NCBI RefSeq assembly: GCF_900200035.1
Contig: NZ_FZTC01000019.1
Span: forward strand, 496,001 to 560,000
Length of the DNA stretch: 64,000 bases
From: Klebsiella grimontii
GTDB lineage: Bacteria; Pseudomonadota; Gammaproteobacteria; Enterobacterales; Enterobacteriaceae
Reading direction: 5' to 3'
The notes under the pieces are model-generated. The model was not told the DNA's origin, did no database searches, and saw only the letters and a list, made by a program, of their open reading frames with translations. Of this stretch, positions 1-8,170 are shown piece after piece; position 1 is the first letter of the stretch, and every line of letters starts with the position of its first letter. Both the position numbers and the translations under genes were made by a program.

Positions 1-447
1 CTGACCCTGGGCGGCGCGGGGATCGTCGGCAGCATCCTGTTTGGTAAACTCGGCAACCTGCACGCTTCAGGGTTGATTAACGCCGCGATCGGCCTGCTGC
101 TGGCGTGTTTGCTGCTGCTGCTGCCCGCTTCGCACAACGCCAATCACCTGATGCTGCTGAGCGTCTTCTGGGGCGTGGCGATCATGATTATCGGGCTCGG
201 TATGCAGGTGAAAGTGCTGGCGCTGGCGCCGGACGCCACCGACGTGGCGATGTCGTTGTTCTCGGGGATATTTAATATCGGCATCGGCGCGGGCGCGCTG
301 GTCGGCAGCCAGGTCAGCAGCCATCTGTCGATGGCCTCTATTGGCTACGTCGGCGCGATCCCTGCCGTCGTCGCGTTAATCTGGGCGGTGATGATTTTCC
401 GCCGCTGGCCGGTGTCGCTGGAAGACCACCAGCCGCATCACTCCTGA
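1..447 (+). CDS. sotB: Sugar efflux transporter SotB, 3' end only
   Basis: The first 447 bases are open in frame 1 and encode the last 148 residues of a 12-TM major facilitator; the 5' end lies outside the window. SotB exports arabinose and other sugars or IPTG across the inner membrane. The visible part has hydrophobic helices separated by short loops and ends in a polar tail (EDHQPHHS). The identification rests on sequence resemblance to E. coli SotB and on synteny, because marC follows convergently as in E. coli. A shared terminator hairpin separates the two genes. Confidence 0.85.
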   Translation: MTLGGAGIVGSILFGKLGNLHASGLINAAIGLLLACLLLLLPASHNANHLMLLSVFWGVAIMIIGLGMQVKVLALAPDATDVAMSLFSGIFNIGIGAGALVGSQVSSHLSMASIGYVGAIPAVVALIWAVMIFRRWPVSLEDHQPHHS

Positions 448-458
448 TAGTTCGGCGT

Positions 459-497
459 AAAAAAAGCCTGCCGGTTGCAAAATCGGCAGGCTTTTTT
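459..497. terminator. Bidirectional terminator between sotB and marC
   Basis: AAAAAGCCTGCCG and CGGCAGGCTTTTTT form a perfect stem flanked by A and T runs. It can terminate both convergent genes. Confidence 0.85.
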
Positions 498-520
498 ATT
501 TTTCTGGCGACGCAAAGTCA

Positions 521-1189
521 TCAGGCGTGATAAGTCGAAATAATCTCCAGCACGCCGTTGATAATAAACTGCACGCCCATACAGACCAGCAGGAAGCCCA
601 TCAGGCGCGAAATCGCCTCAATGCCGCCCTTCCCGACCAGACGCATAATCGCGCCGGAACTGCGCAGGCAGCCCCAGAGGATAATCCCGACCAGAGCAAA
701 AGTAATCGGCGGCGCCACCAGCACCACCCACTCCGGGAAGCTGGCGCCGTGCTTTACCGTCGACGCCGAGCTGATGATCATCGCGATAGTCCCTGGCCCG
801 GCGGTGCTCGGCATCGCCAGCGGAACGAACGCGATATTGGCGGTCGGTTCATCCTCAAGCTCTTCCGATTTCAGCTTGGCTTCCATCGTATCGTGGGCTT
901 TTTGCTGCGGAAACAGCATGCGGAAGCCGATAAAGGCGACAATCAGGCCGCCGGCAATACGCAGACCGGGAATCGATATGCCGAAGGTGTTCATCACCAC
1001 CTGGCCGGCATACCAGGCGACCATCAGGATGGCGAACACATAAACCGAGGCCATCAGCGACTGACGGTTACGCTCGGCGTTGTTCATATTCCCGGCCAGG
1101 CCCAGGAACAGCGCCACGGTAGTCAGCGGGTTCGCCAGCGGTAGAATCACTACCAGCCCCAGGCCTATCGCTTTAAAAAGATCCATCAT
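521..1189 (-). CDS. marC: MarC family inner membrane protein
   Basis: 222 residues with about six hydrophobic segments, the UPF0056/MarC family; E. coli MarC is 221 residues and nearly identical in stretches such as [15 protein letters not shown] and [18 protein letters not shown]. The function is unknown. It was once linked to multiple antibiotic resistance, but later work in E. coli did not support that role. It is divergent from marRAB and shares the marO intergenic region. The start is an ATG-ATG pair at 1189/1186; either could be used. Confidence 0.93.
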   Translation of the reverse strand: MMDLFKAIGLGLVVILPLANPLTTVALFLGLAGNMNNAERNRQSLMASVYVFAILMVAWYAGQVVMNTFGISIPGLRIAGGLIVAFIGFRMLFPQQKAHDTMEAKLKSEELEDEPTANIAFVPLAMPSTAGPGTIAMIISSASTVKHGASFPEWVVLVAPPITFALVGIILWGCLRSSGAIMRLVGKGGIEAISRLMGFLLVCMGVQFIINGVLEIISTYHA

Positions 1190-1351
1190 AGAGAATTAAG
1201 GTCCTGTAAATATTTGGATTAGCAAAAAATAACGCGCGCTGAGTATATCGTTTGCGGCCAGATTGTACCCGTTCTCCGCAGTACGCATTCATCATTCAGT
1301 CAAATCATAAGACAACAACGCGAAATAGAGTGACCTGCATCACATCATTTC

Positions 1352-1450
1352 GTTTTAGCAAATCGTGGCATCGGGCAATTCATCAGGTTGACTTATATTT
1401 GCCTAGGCAATAATATCTCCCGCAACTAAGTCATTGCCTGGGCAACCATT
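1352..1450 (+). promoter_or_regulatory. marRAB promoter, marbox and two MarR operator sites (marO)
   Basis: A marbox-like element lies at about 1352-1371 (TTTTAGCAAATCGTGGCAT). The -35 TTGACT is at 1388-1393 and the -10 TAATAT at 1411-1416, with 17-bp spacing. MarR site I (TTGCCTAGGCAA) sits between the -35 and -10. Site II (TTGCCTGGGCAA, 1434-1445) lies just before the GTG start of marR. The architecture matches E. coli marO, so repression by MarR and activation by MarA/SoxS/Rob are inferred. Confidence 0.9.
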
Positions 1451-1885
1451 GTGAAAAGTACAAGCGACCTGTTTAACGAAATGATCCCCCTTGGTCGCTT
1501 GATCCAGATGGTTAACCAGAAAAAAGATCGCCTGCTCAACGACTATCTCTCGCCGATGGATATTACTTCCACCCAGTTCCGGGTGCTCTGTTCCATTCGT
1601 TGCGAAGTGTGTATTACCCCCGTTGAGCTGAAAACCGTGCTTTCGGTCGATCCAGGCGCGATGACGCGCATGCTCGACCGCCTGGTCTGTAAAGGCTGGA
1701 TTGAACGGTTACCCAACCCGACTGACAAGCGCGGGGTGCTGGTGCAGTTGACACCAGACGGCGCAGCCCTTTGTGAGCAATGTCATCAGGTTGTGGGTCA
1801 GAAATTGCACCAGGAACTAACAAAAAATCTGTCGACGGATGAAGTGGCCACTCTTGAGTGTTTACTCAAAAAAGTTCTGTCGTAA
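1451..1885 (+). CDS. marR: Multiple antibiotic resistance repressor MarR
   Basis: 144 residues, the same length as E. coli MarR, starting at GTG 1451, five bases after operator site II. The winged-helix DNA-binding region (about residues 55-100) contains [36 protein letters not shown], split here into the recognition helix [14 protein letters not shown] and the wing NPTDKRG. It represses the marRAB operon and is released by phenolic ligands such as salicylate or by copper-driven oxidation. The Cys residue in the CEQCHQ segment, which corresponds to the copper-responsive cysteine of E. coli MarR, is present. First gene of marRAB. Confidence 0.95.
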   Translation: MKSTSDLFNEMIPLGRLIQMVNQKKDRLLNDYLSPMDITSTQFRVLCSIRCEVCITPVELKTVLSVDPGAMTRMLDRLVCKGWIERLPNPTDKRGVLVQLTPDGAALCEQCHQVVGQKLHQELTKNLSTDEVATLECLLKKVLS

Positions 1886-1902
1886 TAAGAAGAGGTAAGA
1901 TG

Positions 1903-2283
1903 ATGTCCAGACGCAATAACGACGCCATCACTATCCATAGTATTTTGTCGTGGATCGAGGATAACCTGGAATCGCCCCTGTCGCTGGAGAAGGTTTCAGA
2001 GCGCTCAGGTTACTCCAAGTGGCACCTGCAAAGAATGTTTAAGAAAGAGACCGGTCACTCGCTGGGACAGTACATCCGCAGCCGTAAGCTGACCGAGATC
2101 GCGCAGAAGCTGAAGCAGAGCAACGAGCCTATCTTATACCTGGCCGAGCGCTACGGTTTTGAATCGCAGCAAACGCTGACGCGAACTTTCAAAAACTATT
2201 TCGATGTTCCGCCGCACCAGTACCGTATTACCAACGTACCGGGCGAGTCGCGCTACCTGCTCCCACTAAACAACTGTTGTTAA
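1903..2283 (+). CDS. marA: Multiple antibiotic resistance activator MarA (AraC family)
   Basis: 126 residues with two AraC-type helix-turn-helix units: the first around [20 protein letters not shown], the second around [20 protein letters not shown]. MarA binds marboxes as a monomer and activates acrAB, tolC, micF and other genes of antibiotic, solvent and superoxide tolerance. ATG 1903 was chosen because it gives the E. coli-like N-terminus MSRRN and sits 7 nt after AGAGG; ATG 1900 is immediately upstream and also possible. A longer upstream-extended reading overlapping marR has no ribosome site. Confidence 0.95.
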   Translation: MSRRNNDAITIHSILSWIEDNLESPLSLEKVSERSGYSKWHLQRMFKKETGHSLGQYIRSRKLTEIAQKLKQSNEPILYLAERYGFESQQTLTRTFKNYFDVPPHQYRITNVPGESRYLLPLNNCC

Positions 2284-2313
2284 CCGCCTGCAAAAAGACG
2301 TATTGAGGAAATC

Positions 2314-2532
2314 ATGAAACTATTCGCTTCCGCCGCCATCGTGCTATTGGCGCTGGCCTCAGGCCAAAGTTACGCGGAGCAAACCAGCACTCCTGTTCGT
2401 CACAACAACCGGGATGCGATGATTATTCCTTCCGAACATAATGATTCGCCTTTTGATTTTAATCACATGGCTTCGGGCAGTGATAAATCAGATGAACTGG
2501 GCGTACCGTATTACAACCAGCAAGGCCTGTAA
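2314..2532 (+). CDS. marB: MarB, periplasmic protein of the mar operon
   Basis: 72 residues with an N-terminal signal peptide (MKLFASAAIVLLALASGQSYA, likely cleaved after A-Y-A) and a short polar mature part. In E. coli MarB lowers marA transcription indirectly from the periplasm; the mechanism is not settled. It has a clear ribosome site (GAGG before ATG 2314) and is the last gene of marRAB. A strong terminator lies just after the stop codon. Confidence 0.88.
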   Translation: MKLFASAAIVLLALASGQSYAEQTSTPVRHNNRDAMIIPSEHNDSPFDFNHMASGSDKSDELGVPYYNQQGL

Positions 2533-2541
2533 AATCCCTTT

Positions 2542-2566
2542 AGCCCCGTTACCGGGGCTTTTTTTT
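2542..2566 (+). terminator. marRAB terminator
   Basis: AGCCCCG-TTAC-CGGGGCT is followed by eight T residues. The T tract touches the stop codon of the convergent eamA. Confidence 0.88.
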
Positions 2567-3464
2567 ACCCCCGCGCCGCGCCCGGACGCGCGATCCGCAG
2601 GCCAAACACGTTGATATATAGCCCGGCCAGAATCAGTACCGCCCCCAGCAGCTGCAGGCTATTCAGCGTCTCGCCGAGCAATAAGGCGGCGCTGGCCATC
2701 CCGACCACCGGCACCAGCAGCGACAGCGGCGCCACGCGCCAGGTTTCATAGCGGCCGAGCAGCGCTCCCCAGATCCCGTAGCCGACAATCGTGGCGATAA
2801 ACGCCAGATACAGCAGCGATAGGATCGTCAGCAGGTCGATATCCAGCAGACTTGCCGCCATGACCTGCGGACCGTCGAGGATCCACGACGCCAGCATAAA
2901 CGGCAGCACCGGGATCAGCGCGCTCCATACCACCAAAGACATAATTGGCGGCCGGCTCGCATGCGACATAATTTTCTTGTTGAAGATATTGCCGCAGGCC
3001 CAGCTCAGCGCCGCGGCCAGCGTTAGCATAAAGCCCACCAGCGGCACGTGCTGGCCGCCGAGGCTGGCTTCGACCAGCACCAGCACGCCGAAAATCGCCA
3101 GCGCGATCCCCGCCAGCTGTTTCCCCTGCAAACGTTCGCCGAAAATAAACGCCCCGAGAATGATGGTGAAAAAGGCCTGGGCCTGCAGCACCAGCGATGC
3201 CAGCCCGGCTGGCATGCCGAGACTAATTGCGCAGAACAGAAACGCAAACTGACCGAAGCTAATCGTCAGGCCGTAGCCCAGCAGCAGGGTTAGCGGAATT
3301 TTTGGCCGCGCGACGAAGAACAGCGCCGGGAAAGCCACCAGTAAAAAGCGCAGTCCGGCAAGCATCAGCGGCGGCATATTATGCAGCCCCATCTTGATCA
3401 CCACGAAATTCAGCCCCCATACCACCACCACCAGCAATGCCAGCAGCCCGTCTTTACGCGTCAT
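2565..3464 (-). CDS. eamA: O-acetylserine/cysteine exporter EamA
   Basis: 299 residues, matching E. coli EamA (YdeD). It is a ten-helix DMT-superfamily transporter made of two EamA repeats, exporting O-acetylserine, cysteine and related metabolites. ATG 3464 (MTRKDG) gives the family N-terminus; the frame extends 47 codons upstream, but that extension is not supported by homology. It is convergent with marB and divergent from ydeE. Confidence 0.9.
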   Translation of the reverse strand: MTRKDGLLALLVVVVWGLNFVVIKMGLHNMPPLMLAGLRFLLVAFPALFFVARPKIPLTLLLGYGLTISFGQFAFLFCAISLGMPAGLASLVLQAQAFFTIILGAFIFGERLQGKQLAGIALAIFGVLVLVEASLGGQHVPLVGFMLTLAAALSWACGNIFNKKIMSHASRPPIMSLVVWSALIPVLPFMLASWILDGPQVMAASLLDIDLLTILSLLYLAFIATIVGYGIWGALLGRYETWRVAPLSLLVPVVGMASAALLLGETLNSLQLLGAVLILAGLYINVFGLRIARPGAARG

Positions 3465-3656
3465 ACCCGCCTCGGTTGTTATTGGAATTTTTGTGAACAA
3501 AATCAAAGTAACGAATAATTCGCCCGCCGCATAGATCATTATTTTCGGTAGGGCGCTGGCATGCTTTTCATTACCGATGGGAACTATACAAGCCTCGGTT
3601 AGCATGCTATTTGTGATCGTGACAACAAAAATAACATCACATCAGGCAAGGAAAAA

Positions 3657-4850
3657 ATGATACCGACACTCAGGCGCTCAACCGCAGCGCTGCTGGCTTC
3701 GTCGTTGCTGTTAACCATTGGCCGTGGCGCAACGTTGCCTTTTATGACGATCTACCTCACCCGTCAATATCAGCTGGAGGTGGATAAAATCGGCTATGCG
3801 CTGTCGAGTGCGCTGATCGTTGGGGTGCTGTTCAGCATGGGTTTTGGCATTCTCGCCGATAAGTTCGATAAAAAGCGCTATATGACCCTGGCCGTGCTGG
3901 CGTTTATTGGCGGTTTTATCGCGATTCCGCTGGTTAACAGCGTCGCGCTGGTGGTCTTTTTCTTCGCGCTGATTAACTGCGCCTACTCCGTATTCTCAAC
4001 CGTGCTGAAAGCGTGGTTCGCCGACGTACTCTCGCCGGAGAAGAAAGCACAAATATTTTCCCTCAACTACACCTTCCTCAATATTGGCTGGACCGTCGGG
4101 CCGCCGATCGGCACCCTGCTGGTGATGCACAGCATTAACCTGCCGTTCTGGCTGGCCGCCGGCTGCGCCGCCCTACCGCTGGTATTTATTCAGCTGTTTG
4201 TTCAGCGCACCAGCGCCGCGGTTGCTCAGGATAACGCGGTCCAGTGGTCGCCGTCGGTGCTGCTGCGCGATCGCGCTCTGCTATGGTTTACCCTCTCCGG
4301 CCTGCTGGCCTCTTTTGTCGGCGGTTCGTTCGCCTCCTGTATTTCCCAGTATGTGCTGGTGGTTGCCGATAGCGACTTTGCCGAAAAAGTGGTTGCCGTG
4401 GTGCTGCCGGTCAACGCCGCCGTGGTGGTGGCGCTGCAGTATGCCGTCGGCCGTCGCCTGACCGCTCGCAATATTCGCCCGCTGATGACCTTTGGGACGG
4501 TCTGTTTTGTGATCGGACTGGGCGGTTTTGTCATTTCCGATAATAGCCTGCTGCTGTGGGGCGTCTCCGCCGCCATTTTTACCCTCGGGGAGGTTATCTA
4601 CGCGCCGGGTGAATATATGCTGATCGATAACATTGCGCCGCCGGGCATGAAAGCCAGCTACTTTTCCGCCCAGTCGCTGGGCTGGCTGGGAGCGGCCTTT
4701 AACCCGATGTTAACCGGGACGATTTTGACTCATTTACCGCACTGGTCGCTGTTTGCGATATTGATGCTGGCTATTATCGCCGCATGGCTGATGATTTTCC
4801 GTGGGATGAACGTTCGTCCGTGGAACGGCAACGCGGTCGCCAGCGCCTGA
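3657..4850 (+). CDS. ydeE: MFS efflux transporter YdeE
   Basis: 397 residues with twelve hydrophobic segments and the MFS motif A between TM2 and TM3 (GILADKFDKKRYM). It closely resembles E. coli YdeE, reported to export dipeptides and contribute to arabinose efflux. The ATG follows a GGAAAAA tract. It is divergent from eamA, across a 192-bp gap that must hold both promoters. In E. coli mgtS lies next to ydeE; here about 9 kb of other genes intervene. Confidence 0.88.
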   Translation: MIPTLRRSTAALLASSLLLTIGRGATLPFMTIYLTRQYQLEVDKIGYALSSALIVGVLFSMGFGILADKFDKKRYMTLAVLAFIGGFIAIPLVNSVALVVFFFALINCAYSVFSTVLKAWFADVLSPEKKAQIFSLNYTFLNIGWTVGPPIGTLLVMHSINLPFWLAAGCAALPLVFIQLFVQRTSAAVAQDNAVQWSPSVLLRDRALLWFTLSGLLASFVGGSFASCISQYVLVVADSDFAEKVVAVVLPVNAAVVVALQYAVGRRLTARNIRPLMTFGTVCFVIGLGGFVISDNSLLLWGVSAAIFTLGEVIYAPGEYMLIDNIAPPGMKASYFSAQSLGWLGAAFNPMLTGTILTHLPHWSLFAILMLAIIAAWLMIFRGMNVRPWNGNAVASA

Positions 4851-4868
4851 GGTCAGGCGCCGTGCGGC

Positions 4869-4919
4869 TGTCAGGTTGCTGTCGGGTTCCTGTCGGGTTC
4901 CGATCGTGGTGCCCGACAG
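4869..4919 (+). promoter_or_regulatory. Three tandem 11-bp repeats upstream of the XRE gene, candidate operator
   Basis: TGTCAGGTTGC (4869-4879), TGTCGGGTTCC (4880-4890) and TGTCGGGTTCC (4891-4901) are head-to-tail with an 11-bp period, about one helical turn. An inverted half-site CCCGACA follows at 4912-4918, and a -10-like TAATAC at 4929-4934. Autoregulation by the adjacent XRE protein is an inference. Confidence 0.45.
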
Positions 4920-4967
4920 CCCACTCGATAATACTCCATCTCAGGTTTTCACCCGGAGATAGAAACA

Positions 4968-5438
4968 ATGAACAACAGCAATCAGGTTAAACAATTACGT
5001 TTGCAGCGCGCCTGGTCTCAGGAGCAGCTTGCCGAACTGGCCGGCCTGAGCGTGCGCACCATTCAGCGCATCGAGAACGGCGACCGCCCCGGCCTTGAGA
5101 CGCTCAGCGCGCTTGCGGCGGTGTTTGAAGTCAACGTCGCCGAGATTAGCGGCGAGTCGCCGGAGGGTCATGAGGAGTCGCTGGATTTGCGCATTGAGGA
5201 AGCTAAAGCCCGCGTCGAACGTGAGAGCCGTTTTTTCCGTTCTCTGACGGTAGCCGTAGTCGTGTGCGTTCTGCTGGCGCTGCTGAACTGGCTGACCGAC
5301 GCAGACAGCTACTGGTCCGCATGGGTGGCCATCATCTGGGGGACGCTGCTGGCGGTTAAAGGGTTGCGCCTGTTTGTTTTTGGCGAATGGATCAACAGCT
5401 GGCGTCAGGCGCGTCTGCAGCGGCTGCTGCGCAAATAG
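4968..5438 (+). CDS. XRE-family regulator with C-terminal two-TM domain
   Basis: 156 residues. An N-terminal Cro/CI-type helix-turn-helix (about residues 6-60, WSQEQLAELAGLSVRTIQRIENG) is followed by a charged linker and two membrane segments (about residues 87-106 and 113-133), the 2TM domain often attached to XRE regulators. The protein is probably a membrane-tethered transcription factor; its targets are unknown. GGAG lies 9 nt before the ATG. The tandem 11-bp repeats upstream are a natural candidate for its own operator. Confidence 0.8.
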   Translation: MNNSNQVKQLRLQRAWSQEQLAELAGLSVRTIQRIENGDRPGLETLSALAAVFEVNVAEISGESPEGHEESLDLRIEEAKARVERESRFFRSLTVAVVVCVLLALLNWLTDADSYWSAWVAIIWGTLLAVKGLRLFVFGEWINSWRQARLQRLLRK

Positions 5439-5480
5439 CCCTCTGAGCGTTTTTCCCGGGGGCGGCGCTTAACGCGCCTT

Positions 5481-5586
5481 GCCCGGGCTACAGGACTGCA
5501 GACCGCTGAGGGCGCGTCGCCCGGGCTACAGGACCGCAGACTGCTGGGGACCCGTAGCCCGGATAAGGCGCCAGCCGCCATCCGGG
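5481..5586. repeat. REP/BIME-type repeat cluster downstream of urtE
   Basis: A 28-bp unit beginning GCCCGGGCTACAGGAC occurs at 5481-5508 and 5519-5546 with two differences. It is followed by an inverted enterobacterial REP core (CCCGTAGCCCGGATAAGGCG, then CCAGCCGCCATCCGGG) up to 5586. It lies between two genes that both end here, as REP elements usually do. Confidence 0.75.
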
Positions 5587-5591
5587 AAGGG

Positions 5592-6290
5592 TTAAATGGT
5601 GACCATCCCGCGGACCCCTTCGGCTTCCATATCGCCGCCGTTGCCCTGTTGAATAATCGCGCCGCGCGACATCACCAGATAGCGATCCGCTAAACCAGCG
5701 GCGAAATCATAGAACTGCTCCACCAGCAGAATCGCCATATCCCCGCGGTTCGCCAGCTGGCGAATAACCTCGCCAATCTCCTTAATCACCGACGGCTGAA
5801 TACCCTCCGTCGGTTCATCAAGAATCAACAGCTGCGGACGGCTGGCCAGCGCCCGGCCAATCGCCAGCTGCTGCTGTTGGCCGCCGGAGAGGTCGCCCCC
5901 GCGCCGCTGCTTCATGGTTTTGAGCACCGGAAACAGCTGATAAATCTCTTCCGGCACCGCGCGCGCGTCGCGGGCGGGAAAGCGGGACAGCCCCATCAGC
6001 AGATTCTCCTCGACCGTCAGGCGCGGAAAAATCTCCCGCCCCTGGGGCACGTAGGCGATTCCTGACTGTACCCGCTGGTGCGGTTTACGGTGGGTGATAT
6101 TCTTCTCCTGCCACAGCACCTCCCCGCTGCGCGCCGGGATCAGCCCCATCAGACACTTCAGCAAAGTGGTTTTCCCCACCCCGTTGCGCCCGAGCAGACA
6201 GGTGATCTCGCCCTGGCGGGCGGCAAAATCCACCCCGCGCAGAATGTGGCTGCCGCCATAGTATTGGTGTAGTTGATTAACCTGTAGCAT
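5592..6290 (-). CDS. urtE: Urea ABC transporter ATP-binding subunit UrtE
   Basis: 232 residues, LivF-type ABC ATPase. Walker A is GRNGVGKTT, the signature is LSGGQQQQLAIGRAL and Walker B is LLILDEP. It pairs with UrtD to power urea import through UrtB/UrtC. Last gene of the minus-strand urtABCDE operon, starting 9 nt after urtD. Assignment to the urea rather than the branched-chain amino-acid branch rests on the whole operon, especially the UrtA type and the long UrtB. No urease genes are in the window. Confidence 0.9.
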   Translation of the reverse strand: MLQVNQLHQYYGGSHILRGVDFAARQGEITCLLGRNGVGKTTLLKCLMGLIPARSGEVLWQEKNITHRKPHQRVQSGIAYVPQGREIFPRLTVEENLLMGLSRFPARDARAVPEEIYQLFPVLKTMKQRRGGDLSGGQQQQLAIGRALASRPQLLILDEPTEGIQPSVIKEIGEVIRQLANRGDMAILLVEQFYDFAAGLADRYLVMSRGAIIQQGNGGDMEAEGVRGMVTI

Positions 6291-6299
6291 CCGCGCTCC

Positions 6300-7097
6300 T
6301 TAGCGTCCGAGATAAACTTCAATCACCTGTTCGTTGGCCTTCACTTCCCGCAGCGATCCTTCCGCCAGCACCTGCCCCTGATGCAGCACCGTCACCCGGT
6401 CGGCGATAGTCTCGACAAAGCCCATATCATGCTCAACCACCATCAGCGAATGCTGCCCGGCCAGGGTGCGGAACAGCTCGGCGGTATATTCTGTCTCCGC
6501 ATCGGTCATCCCGGCGGCGGGTTCGTCCAGCAGCAGCAGATGCGGCTCCTGCACCAGCAGCATGCCGATTTCAAGGAACTGCTTTTGCCCGTGCGACAAC
6601 AAGCCCGCCGGTCGATAGCGTTCGCCCTCCAGCCGCAGCAGGCGCAGGGTTTCGCTGATTCGGTCAGCCTGCTCGCTGTTCAGACGCGCCCGCAGGCTGG
6701 CCCACACCGACTTATCGCCTTTCATTGCCAGTTCGAGATTCTCTGCCACCGTCAGCGCCTCAAAAACCGTCGGTTTCTGAAACTTGCGCCCGATGCCCTG
6801 GCGAGCGATCGCGATGGGATCGAGGGTCGTTAAGTCCACCGACTGATCGTAAAGCGCCCTGCCGCTCTGCGGCCGGGTTTTACCGGTGATTACGTCCATC
6901 AGAGTAGTTTTCCCGGCGCCGTTCGGCCCGATCACGCAGCGTAGCTCGCCGACGCCAATCTGCAGCGACAGGTTGGTCAGCGCCTGAAAACCGTCAAAGT
7001 TGACGTTAATCTCTTCCAGCTGCAGCACCGGATCGGTCTGCTCGCGAAAACGGTCCGTCGGAAGCTGGCGGGTGAAGAGCTCCTCATCCGGTTGCAT
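6300..7097 (-). CDS. urtD: Urea ABC transporter ATP-binding subunit UrtD
   Basis: 265 residues, LivG-type ABC ATPase. Walker A is GPNGAGKTT, Walker B is LLLLDEP and the switch histidine is in VVEHDM. The signature region reads LLSHGQKQFLEIGM, with SHGQ in place of SGGQ; this variant is common in UrtD. An extended polar N-terminus of about 24 residues precedes the nucleotide-binding domain. The ATG overlaps the urtC stop codon by one base, indicating translational coupling. Confidence 0.9.
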   Translation of the reverse strand: MQPDEELFTRQLPTDRFREQTDPVLQLEEINVNFDGFQALTNLSLQIGVGELRCVIGPNGAGKTTLMDVITGKTRPQSGRALYDQSVDLTTLDPIAIARQGIGRKFQKPTVFEALTVAENLELAMKGDKSVWASLRARLNSEQADRISETLRLLRLEGERYRPAGLLSHGQKQFLEIGMLLVQEPHLLLLDEPAAGMTDAETEYTAELFRTLAGQHSLMVVEHDMGFVETIADRVTVLHQGQVLAEGSLREVKANEQVIEVYLGR

Positions 7098-8170
7098 CAG
7101 CGATCTCCTCTACGCAGCAGGCCAATGACCCCACGCGGTAAAAATAGCGTCACGATAATAAAAATCAGCCCGAGAAAGAGCTGCCAGTACTCCGGCATCG
7201 CCACGGTAAAGTAGCTTTTCGCGCCGTTGACCAGACCTGCGCCGAGCACCGGACCGATTAAGGTTCCGCGCCCGCCGAGCGCCACCCAGATTGCCGCTTC
7301 AATAGAGTTAGTTGGCGACATTTCGCTGGGGTTGATGATCCCGACCTGCGGCACGTACAGCGCCCCCGCCAGGCCGCACAGTACGGCTGAAAGCGTCCAT
7401 ACCAGCAGCTTAAAGCCGCGCGGATCGTAACCGCAGAACATCAGGCGGTTTTCCGCATCCCGCACCGCCGTCAGCACGCGGCCAAATTTACTCTGCGCCA
7501 GCAGATAGCCAATCCACAGGGTGAGCAGCAGCAGCAACACCGTCGCCATAAACAGCGTCGCCCGGGTGCTGATGGCGGTGACGGAGAAACCGAGCAGCGT
7601 GGTAAAGCCGGTAAAACCGTTGTTCCCGCCAAAGCCGGTTTCGTTACGGAAAAACAGCAGCATCCCGGCGTAGGTCAGCGCCTGGGTCATGATCGAAAAA
7701 TAGACGCCTTTGATTTTTGAGCGAAAGGCAAACCAGCCGAACACCAGGGCCAGCAGACCGGGCACCAGCACCACCAGCAGCATGGCCCAGGCGAAATGCT
7801 GGGTGCCCCACCAGAACCACGGCAGTTCGCTCCACGATAAAAACGACATAAAGGCCGGTAATCCGTCGCCCGCCGCCTGGCGCATCAGGTACATGCCCAT
7901 GGCGTAGCCGCCGAGGGCAAAAAAGATCCCGTGGCCGAGCGAGAGCATCCCGGCATAGCCCCAGACCAAATCCAGCGCCACGGCGACAATGGCGTAGCAG
8001 AGGATCTTGCCGGTCAGCGTCAGCAGCCAGGTGGAGACCGCCAGCGGATGCGTGGCCGGCAGCAGCGCCAGAAACGGCATACTCAACAGCCCCAGCAGCA
8101 GCACGACGCCGAGCCAGCGTAGCGGGCGCGGCGCTTTACGCGCCAGCGTTAAGGTAATAGGTTGGCTCAT
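7097..8170 (-). CDS. urtC: Urea ABC transporter permease UrtC
   Basis: 357 residues, LivM-type permease with about ten hydrophobic segments and the conserved blocks WGYAGMLSLGHGIFFALGGYAMG and GGRGTLIGPVLGAGLVNG, described here from their positions near residues 70-90 and 298-315. It forms the inner-membrane channel with UrtB. It overlaps both neighbours by one base. The insertion between TM3 and TM4 (MRQAAGDGLPAFMSFLSW) is typical of UrtC rather than LivM. Confidence 0.9.
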   Translation of the reverse strand: MSQPITLTLARKAPRPLRWLGVVLLLGLLSMPFLALLPATHPLAVSTWLLTLTGKILCYAIVAVALDLVWGYAGMLSLGHGIFFALGGYAMGMYLMRQAAGDGLPAFMSFLSWSELPWFWWGTQHFAWAMLLVVLVPGLLALVFGWFAFRSKIKGVYFSIMTQALTYAGMLLFFRNETGFGGNNGFTGFTTLLGFSVTAISTRATLFMATVLLLLLTLWIGYLLAQSKFGRVLTAVRDAENRLMFCGYDPRGFKLLVWTLSAVLCGLAGALYVPQVGIINPSEMSPTNSIEAAIWVALGGRGTLIGPVLGAGLVNGAKSYFTVAMPEYWQLFLGLIFIIVTLFLPRGVIGLLRRGDR

